A stretch of DNA of 64,000 bases from Argopecten irradians (taxonomy: Eukaryota > Mollusca > Bivalvia > Pectinida > Pectinidae). Shown here piece by piece: positions 56,681-64,000 of the stretch. A program made the translations under genes and the position numbers. Numbering within the stretch: the first letter of the stretch is position 1; each line of letters starts with the position of its first letter. The notes beneath the pieces were generated by a model. The model was not told the DNA's origin. It saw only the letters and a program-made list of their open reading frames with translations, and did not search any database. The stretch is from assembly GCF_041381155.1 (NCBI RefSeq), contig NC_091135.1:46117086-46181085 (forward strand), read 5' to 3'.

Positions 56681-59540
56681 ACGATAGATCTAACAAATAT
56701 GCTTTATGTAAATCTTCTCAAAGGAGAGATCCTACTCGGCGACTTCAGGTAGTACATAAAACATACATACAACTGCGTGTTCTGCGAGAAGGCCACTCCG
56801 AGGTGTTCTATGGTTTCGGTGTCCAAATGTATACGTAACGGTAGTGGTCTCTTCTTCAGTTCTTTGGTTTATAACGCTATGTTCGTTCCAATGCGCAAAG
56901 GGTATTTTGTGTAACTTAAGTATGTAACTATAGTATTAACTTAAGTATGTAACTAGTATGTAACTATAGGTACTATAGTGTTTCGTATCTCAACCACGCA
57001 CACCGTGGTAAGTAGGTCACAGCTGTAGAATTCTCAGTCATGGTATTAAATGTTCCGGGATGTGAAAATGTGACACTTTATTCCAGATAAAACACTTTTG
57101 TTTATATACCAACCATCGTGTAATGAGATGCGAGATTGTTTCACGTATATTTGTACATCACATGCGTAGTTATATTTACGTGTAGGGGTATAACTGTAGT
57201 GTCCACAAGAATATCCAGCATCACGTCCATAGAGACGGGTCAAAGCAACATGATATCAAGTAGCAAAGTAGCAGTAGTGAGATTTCAACAATATACATTG
57301 GGTAAATTAACTTCCATCTTGTGTTAGGTTTCATATGGCAAGAGTTGACGTTGACAAACATCCAACGGTGAAGGTATCTAAATGAACTTGATGATTTAGA
57401 TGATCGAATTTTTGCAAGAGAAAAAAAATAAAATGAAATCTTCTTTAAAAAGAAGACAACTCTGGGATTTTTTCAATTTTTAATTCGCCACATATTTTCT
57501 ATTTCACAGTTTTAACGCTTTTCTTTTTCAATTTCATTTCAATCGATCAAAATACAAAAGTAATGTAGACTAGACGATGGGCTACGTTTATCTGTATAGT
57601 TTTTGCGTTATGATAACACGAATGCGTCGTTCAAAATTTATTTTAGTTTAGATTAAGTTTTAATATCTATTTATTTGTGATATTATTGTAACATTTCAGT
57701 AATATTATTGTGTATGGCCAGAACTATGTTTACATTTACATTGTATATTTATATTATATATAGCTGTTTTGAGTAGTGTTTACAGCATCTCGCGGGCGAG
57801 ACACATGTGAAATGTTAAAGTATAAAGATGTATTACCAGAGAGAATATATATATATATTAATGTATTGTTGACCATTAACATTGTTGCACATCAAACATT
57901 TCTTGTATTTTTTTTGCTATGAAATAAATGTGCATTTCTCGCAAGTACTTGTTGATTTAATTTCTTAAGAACTGAAATCGTAACCGAAATCACATCCCGT
58001 GATGTAACTAGAATAAAGAAAGTAACAATGCTGTTGTTATTTATGTTGGAACCCATGTCTAAATTTCGCTTACAAGTAGAACGTACGGCACATTTCAGAA
58101 GCAATCATAAAGCTGTTTCCGATTTGTGATCCCAACATTTAAGGATACATGGATCTAAAATATCCTTTCGGACAATACTTCTTCAATCGCCACTCAGGGG
58201 TTATGCTAATTTTCAAGGTCGTTCAAATATAGTACTGGAAGTTTCATTGTGGTATTTCACGTGGCTAATTTTACCTGCGGATATTTTCACTACGTCGGTT
58301 TACAACCTTTTCGCGGTGTCAAGATTTTCGCGCTGTATGTCTGTAGATTAATTATACGTATGTCAAAATTTAGAACTTGTTGATAAATTCGCGCGTTGAT
58401 ATATTGGCGAAGAATGAATGATATTCCACGCCGCGAATAATCCCACTTTTATAGTATGCTCTATCTGGCCATGCAAACGGCATACAGTTGAGGCAGTTTT
58501 GATTTAATCAGTCGATTATAATGGAACACCTTTGCAACCAAAATCATGGATACATAGAATACCTTCGAAATATGATTTTTCTGTAAATACGACTGGTTCG
58601 CCCATTGTCAGTATATTGTGACCGGATGAAGTGTGTTGCTTGGTGTCTCTTTGGTAGCATGCTTTAGTAATATAGCACTCTAAAAGAGTAACAGTTCCAT
58701 TATACAAGAAGACACATGTCGTTGGCCCCTGTAGTTTTGTAAATGAACTTAAATCATAGCGCATTCTTGAGAAATTTGCCTAAATTTGATTGCGCCAAAA
58801 TAAGCCCATTTCACGACATTGGAATTGTGAAGGATCACCACAAACAATGACGAGAAGTGTTGTTCTGCTTGACATGTTTCTTGGAAAAGTGTTTGAAAAA
58901 CGAGAATGCCACAGCCATTCGTCTCATTCAGGTGGCTTGATGTTCCGTTTTCAAATCGTTTTGTTCATAGTTATGTATCATATAATAGCAACTGTAAATC
59001 GAGTTTTAAGAATTCATCCCAATGTTTGGCAGAAGCATGTTAATAAATAGAACATGAGAAATACCCCACGGAGGAACCCCCATGATCGAGCAGTTTGCCC
59101 CCACTACTCCTCATTTCTAAAACTAATTAGAAACATTTTGCCTGGGCGATTGCATTTCTGAAAATTCATAGTATTTAAAGTATCTCCTGAAAATTAATAG
59201 TATTTAAAAATATCTCCATTAAATGCAAGGTTCGTAGGATTTCTGACGTTTTTGTTTTCATAATTAGAGCGTATTCTATACCAAAATCCACATACTGATT
59301 TGAGCTTAATACTCGTACTAGAAAATATCAACAACAAAAAAAGAAGTAAAAACAACAACACACCTATTTATTGTATGTTTTATTTATTGTTCCAGTATCT
59401 TAAAAACATGTGGATCGATCTCAGTTGCAATAACTAAAACATTTTATGAGAAACATAATGATTTTGTATATACCGTATATAAAAGCATTATCCTTCATCA
59501 GTATTTGATGACAAAGCCAATACGATATACCAAACTGTAA
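56681..59540. other. Spacer between converging P450-B and P450-C; no gene seen
   Basis: Contains an R1 sense fragment at about 58585-58715 (gactggttcgcccattgtca ... tatacaagaagacaca). A plus-strand frame at 58790-59050 has no recognisable domain. Otherwise unique AT-rich DNA. Confidence 0.5.
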
Positions 59541-60000
59541 AACATTAAATGACTTTCAGGCGTTCACATTTATCACATCATTTACTACAATACACTGCTC
59601 TAAGTGTCTAGTTCTGGTGTCATAAAACCCTATAAGCACATTTTTAAATGACTAGTACAATTGTAACTTTAGCATTAAATATCATAACCACCACTTTGGA
59701 ATTACTTATTCTATAGTTAATGACATATGATTACTTTAAAGACACTAGTTCTAATGTTGCTGTAGACATTATACACACCACTTTGAAGTGATTTTGCCAA
59801 GAAGCACCAGTTTTGAAATGATTAGTCCTATTTTTGCTGTAGAATTAAACATCATATGCACCACTTATAAATGACTAGTTCAAACTTAACATTATATATA
59901 CCAATCTTAAGACACTAAGTCACTGTAAAATTAAGCATCATATAAAGCACTTTTAAGAGACAACTATATGTACTATTTGTATTTGCACTGTTGAAATAAT
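59540..60000. repeat. Degenerate short tandem repeat 3' of P450-C
   Basis: Irregular units of about 60-75 bp with 'catcatatgcaccactt', 'aatgactagttc' and 'gctgtagaattaa'. Next to the stop codon of P450-C, so it may lie in its 3' UTR. Confidence 0.7.
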
Positions 60001-60020
60001 GAAAACTCACAGACACCAAA

Positions 60021-60143
60021 TCAGGTCTTATTGCGACATTCGAGATCAAGGGTGAGTTTACCTGATGGTGTGGCGAAAACCCGATACTCCCATGTTAACT
60101 TTGTAACATCTCTTGGCAGGGATACAGCGAAATTCTGGATCAA
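60021..60143 (-). CDS. P450-C terminal exon
   Basis: 41 codons including TGA, acceptor tttaattacag. The SLPRD and VFATP positions align with the other two genes. A degenerate tandem array begins just beyond the stop codon. Confidence 0.9.
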   Translation of the reverse strand: MIQNFAVSLPRDVTKLTWEYRVFATPSGKLTLDLECRNKT

Positions 60144-62096
60144 CTGTAATTAAAGTTAAGTGTGAGTTTTATACAAGAATACCATTTTTATGTTGCTAAG
60201 GTTTGCAGTTAATCAAGGAAAAAACATACCTTACGAAATGTAATCGTAAACGTGATTTAACGCGAGTTAAAAATGACTTCATAATCAAATACATCTTCAC
60301 AGTTTAATACAATTTTAACATACAAATGTATAAGAATTCATTCCATAGACTTAAATCATTTCTTGTCTTTAGCGGGCTCGATTTTGTAATATTGCCTAGT
60401 AAGTCACTATACTTAAAGGCACTCGAAAAAGGAATATTGATTGGTCACGCTATAAATGTATTATAATGAGGTAAAAACGGTATAAAGCTGAAATTGTATT
60501 AGCTTCTGATATTTACAGCTAACGTGGTCCGAAGAACCAAGGTGAGCTTATGCGATACCGTGGCGTCCAGCGTCCGTTGTCTGTCGTCCTTCGTCCGTCA
60601 ACAGTCGACTTCCTCTCCATAACCGTTAGTCGAATTCAACAAAATTTGACTTGTAGTGTCCTTACGAGTTACTGACTGACGATTGTACAAATGATGGGGC
60701 TGACACCCCCCCCCTCCAAGGGCCGCAGGGGCGGGGTCAAAAGGGGTCAATTTGGCTATTTCCATATAAACGACTTCTCTGAAAATATGCGTTGGAGAAC
60801 ACTCATAATGCAATGGTAGCATTCTTATAGAGTGGGGATTCAAAATTGTACAAATGATGGGGCTGACTTATAATGCAATGGTAGCATCCTAATAGGATGG
60901 GGATTCAAAATTGTACAAATGATAGGGCTGACCTCCGTGGGCCTTAGGGACGGGATCAAAAGTGTTATTTGGCTATTTTAACAAAATTTGGTTATTTCAA
61001 TATACATGTCAACGACATTTTCTCTGCAACTAAGCATGGGATAACACTATAGGGTAGTGATTCAAAATTGTACAAATGATGGGCTGACCCCCGGGGACCT
61101 GAAGGGCAGGGTCGAATGTGGTCAATTTGGCTCTTTCCTTATTAACGTCTTCTTCTCTGCAACTAAGCATGGGAGAGCACTCATAATGCAATTGTAGCAT
61201 CCTATAGAGTTAGGATTCAAAATTGTACAAATGATGGGGATGACCCCCGGGGGCCTTAGGGACGGGGTAAAAAAGCGCTATTTTGGCTATTTTAGCAAAA
61301 TCTGCTTGTTACCATATTAACGACTTCTTCTCTGCAACTAAGCATGGGATAAAACTCATAATGCAATGGTAGCATCCTTAAAGTGATGGGGCTGACCCCC
61401 AGGGCCTTAGGGATGGGGTCAAAAGGGCTATTATGGCTATTGTAGTAAAATATGGCTGTTACGATATAAAAGACTTCTTCTCTGCAACTAAGCATGGGAT
61501 ACATGTAAAACTCATAATGCAATCATAGCATCCTTATAAGGTGGGGATTCAAAATTGTACAAACGATGGTGCTGACCCACCGAGGTATGAGGTGCCATGC
61601 CAAAAGGGGTCAATTAGGCTACTATTTTCATATAAATTACCTCCTCTCTGAAACTATGTATTGGATAGCATATTCGTATGGTATCTATAGCATCATTTTA
61701 TTTTTGGAATTCAAAATTAAACAAATCGTGGTGTCAATTTTGCTACTTTTCTAATTATAAGAGTCTTTGTGATAATTACTAAAAAAACAGGTGAGCGATA
61801 CAGGCCCTCTGGGCCTCTTGTTTTCAACGGTATATATATAAAGCACGATCGAATTACGTCAAGCTAACAACACCAACCTTTGTAATACCGATTTGTAATT
61901 CTCTCTCAGCAAATCTTTGGCCAAGACAACTTCGTCTGCCGAATCCAAAAGGGAGAAAAGCAAACGAGTTGAGTGACTTATATGTGTCAGACATGAAGTC
62001 GTTTGCCCGCAGCCATCTTTCCGGTATGTACTTGTCATTGTCAACGAAAAAACGCTGGTCCTGGATCATTGTCGGACAGGCTACCATAACCAGAGT
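60021..62096 (-). CDS. P450-C: mitochondrial-clan cytochrome P450, 3' end only
   Basis: Two exons of a third paralogue are visible: 62096-61878 (219 nt) and 60143-60021 (123 nt, with TGA). Both junctions are phase 0, as in P450-A and P450-B. The penultimate exon has KYIPERWLRAN and FLPFGFGRRSCLGQRFAERE with the haem cysteine; the last exon encodes LIQNFAVSLPRDVTKLTWEY, RVFATPSG ... ECRNKT. Upstream exons were sought up to 64000 on the minus strand and not found; that stretch is filled by nested repeats, so exons 1-7 probably lie outside the window. The gene converges on P450-B. Confidence 0.9.
60540..61825. repeat. Tandem repeat element in the last intron of P450-C
   Basis: Starts 'aaggtgagcttatgcgatac ... 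gtccgttgtctgtcgtcc' and ends 'caggtgagcgatacaggccc' and 'tctgggcctcttgttt', with about eight internal units carrying 'attgtacaaatgatggggct', 'gacccccgggggccttaggg' and 'ctctgcaactaagcatggga'. The matching 'ggtgagc.atac' at both ends suggests one bounded element. Confidence 0.82.
61878..62096 (-). CDS. P450-C haem-binding exon (equivalent of exon 8)
   Basis: 73 codons, acceptor aataacag, donor GTTGGT. Begins TLVMVACPTMIQDQRFF and ends GITK. Twelve to fifteen nt longer than the paralogous exons, in the segment between PERW and the haem loop. Confidence 0.92.
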
Positions 62097-62725
62097 CTGT
62101 TATTAATTAAGAAAGCAAATTATCAATCAGTTTCTAAAACGGATCACCACTTCAATACTTATAAAATAAGCGATCATCGTTTTTCTCTTTGATTTGTTAT
62201 CTAAAATATTCATGGTTATGTTCAAAAGTATGAATTCAGGTAGAGCGTTAGAATTGTACCTGCTGCCCTATTTCATGATCGTAAAAGGCGACTAAATTTA
62301 GGATCTTATCATTTTTCTTCTTCCAAACTGACTTTATCTTTCCTAATGCCTCCCTTGGCACCGTCTCACGTTTGGCCTTGAGTTGAGCATTCGTCCTTTG
62401 AGGAAGGCTCTGGGTTCTGTCCCCTGGCCGAGACACACCAAAGTCTATAAAAGTGGTAGTTTCTGCTACTGTTTAGCGCTAAGCATACAGGGAGTGGGAC
62501 GACTGGTTCGCCCGTTGTCAGTATAATGTGACCGGGTGGGGTGTGTTGCTTGGTGTCTTTGGCGGCATGCTTCATTGATATAGCAAAAACAAAGGGCAAC
62601 AATTCCATTATACAAGAAGACACAACATGAATAAAACGCAGTCTCCCAAAACACGCACCTCGCACAACATACACGCAACACACTGCATACACAGAAGGCC
62701 GTCCTTACATGACCATAGCTGTTAA

Positions 62726-63603
62726 AGATGCTCCACCGCCGATAGAGCATACATGATATTAATCACTTAAACAATAATTGGTGTTTAATCGTGTATATAT
62801 ATGTCTAATTAACACAAAAAAAAATTATAAAATAATTTATTTTGCCTTTGGTGCATGCGCAATCAGTACTTAATTCCATATAGGGTATAGTGCCACGGAA
62901 TTTTTTCGGGATGCAATTAATTATTTTTTTGTAACTTTAACTTGAAGTGAAATTAGAAGCTCAAACTGTTCAATGGTGTAAAGTAAGTAACTTTTGTAAC
63001 TTTGTTTGTTTGTTTGTTTGTTTGATTTTTAACGTCCTATTAACAGCTATGGTCATGTAAGGACGGCTCCCATGTATGCGGTGTGTTGCGTGTATGTTGT
63101 GCGAGGTGAGTGTACTGGGAGACTGCGGTATGTTCGTGTTGTGTCTTCTTGTATAGTGGAACTGTTGCCCTTTTTATAGTGCTATATCACTGAAGCATGC
63201 GCCGAAGACACCAAGCAACACACCCCACCGGTCACATTATACTGACAACGGGCGAACCAGTCGTCCCACTCCCTGTGTGCTGAACGCTAAGCAGGAGCAG
63301 AAACTACCACTTTTATAGACTTTGGTGTGTCTCGGCCAGGGGACAGAACCCAGAGCCTTCCTCACAGGGCGAACGCTCAACTCAAGGCCAAAAGTGAGGC
63401 GGTGCCAAGGTAGGCATTAGGAAAGATAAAGTCAATTAGGAAGAAGAGAAAAGATAAGATCCTAAATTTAGTCGCCTTTTACGATCATGCAATAGGGGCA
63501 GCAGGCACAATTCTAACGCCCTTTAAGTGAAGAGAAATACTTAATCGTCTGCTCGTGTTTTTGATAGTGAAAAAAAATGTCATTTGTCAGCGGTGGAGCA
63601 TCT
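62726..63603. mobile_element. M1 miniature inverted-repeat element (middle layer)
   Basis: AGATGCTCCACCGCCGATAG ... GTCAGCGGTGGAGCATCT, flanked by TTAA at 62722-62725 and 63604-63607. The uninterrupted host R1 has a single TTAA here, so the TTAA duplication is proven by comparison. About 351 bp without its own insert. Confidence 0.95.
63001..63527 (-). mobile_element. R1 retroposon (inner layer), antisense, inside M1
   Basis: (TTTG)n-atttttaacgtcc to 'acaattctaacgccctt'. Missing the last few bases of the 5' end. It splits M1 between 'cttttgtaac' and 'tgaagagaaatac', which are contiguous in the copy at 39964-40310. Confidence 0.93.
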
Positions 63604-63747
63604 TTAATAGGATGTTAATTAATCAAACAAACAATGAATGACATACAGAAAATTTAATGTAAAGACAAATTTACAGGACTTAAAAAACAATTAATGTTAA
63701 ACTAATATATTAATAGAATATTGCATGTGTCTGTCAAGTGGACAAGG

Positions 63748-63820
63748 ATATCCAAACCCGAATGAAAGATTTTGGCTACTCAACCCGAGGGTTGACGGTC
63801 AAAATCTTTCACGAGATATC
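63748..63820. repeat. Compound hairpin
   Basis: Nested inverted repeats: GGATATC / GATATCC outside, TGAAAGATTTTG / CAAAATCTTTCA in the middle (63763-63774, 63800-63811), CAACCC / GGGTTG inside. No associated gene is recognised. Confidence 0.85.
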
Positions 63821-64000
63821 CCTGTCCTCCTGACTGGCCCATGCAAGATTCTTTTTCTCCCGCATACTTTAACGAGAAATGGTGAAAATTCAGTCGACAT
63901 GAACGTCGCTGTCGCCGCATGTACTAATGACATCACTGTCTAGCGCGTGTGGGCTGTCTTTCCCCTACCCTGGTAAAAGAGTTATCTTTTCTCTATCAAC

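Larger units (their letters stand above)
62237..63633 (+). mobile_element. R1 retroposon (outer layer of a three-layer nest)
   Basis: Sense copy 62237-62721, interrupted at its 'agctgTTAAtagg' site, and completed at 63604-63633 (TTAA-tagg-atgttaattaatcaaacaaac). Confidence 0.93.

Noticed and set aside
58790..59050. Plus-strand 86-codon frame as a small gene
   Set aside because: No signal peptide, domain or homologue that I recognise; it lies in spacer between convergent genes.
63725..63943. Plus-strand 72-codon frame
   Set aside because: It covers the compound hairpin, has no recognised motif, and has no splice context matching P450-C.

Overview
The window is eukaryotic nuclear DNA, AT-rich and intron-bearing, with no bacterial operon logic. 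The interspersed repeats (a roughly 536-bp retroposon with a (CAAA)n tail, arrays built on 'gccatcttg' or 'cctaggggtc' monomers, a CR1-like LINE) and the gene content fit a marine mollusc, most likely a bivalve. That assignment is inference from repeat style, because no species marker is present.

Only three genes can be supported, and all are mitochondrial-clan cytochrome P450s. P450-A (minus strand, 22242 down to 5725) has nine exons whose phases all join, giving 538 residues. P450-B (plus strand, 50350 to 56680) has nine exons with the same intron positions and phases, giving 534 residues. P450-C (minus strand) shows only its last two exons (62096-61878 and 60143-60021); the rest lies beyond the right edge. 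A and B have WxxxR, I-helix, ExxR, PERW and haem-cysteine motifs; both have arginine-rich or hydroxylated N-termini and share the unusual I-helix AGIDS/GGIDS with Ser where Thr is usual. They form a small tandem family that arose by duplication, and B and C converge 3' to 3'.

Everything else is repeats and unassigned spacer. (1) A retroposon (called R1 here) occurs about 20 times in both orientations. Three copies have perfect 11-14-bp target-site duplications, which fixes its ends as GGCCCTGCAGG... and ...(CAAA)n. (2) A TTAA-flanked miniature inverted-repeat element (called M1 here) occurs four times. (3) A decayed CR1-like LINE lies at about 33600-36780 on the minus strand, with its reverse-transcriptase core deleted. 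(4) A 2.6-kb terminal-inverted-repeat element lies in intron 7 of P450-A. (5) Several tandem arrays are present (1-1205, 18860-19640, 22545-23215, 27540-28040, 28060-29360, 29571-30650, 40330-40735, 59540-60000, 60540-61825). (6) There is a 70-nt-arm near-perfect palindrome at 30201-30350.

The most striking signals are: the exon 5/intron 5 junction of P450-B amplified five-fold in frame, with a 48-bp period that repeats the splice donor itself; a three-layer nested insertion at 62237-63633 (R1 inside M1 inside R1); and the long palindrome within an insertion that splits a tandem array.
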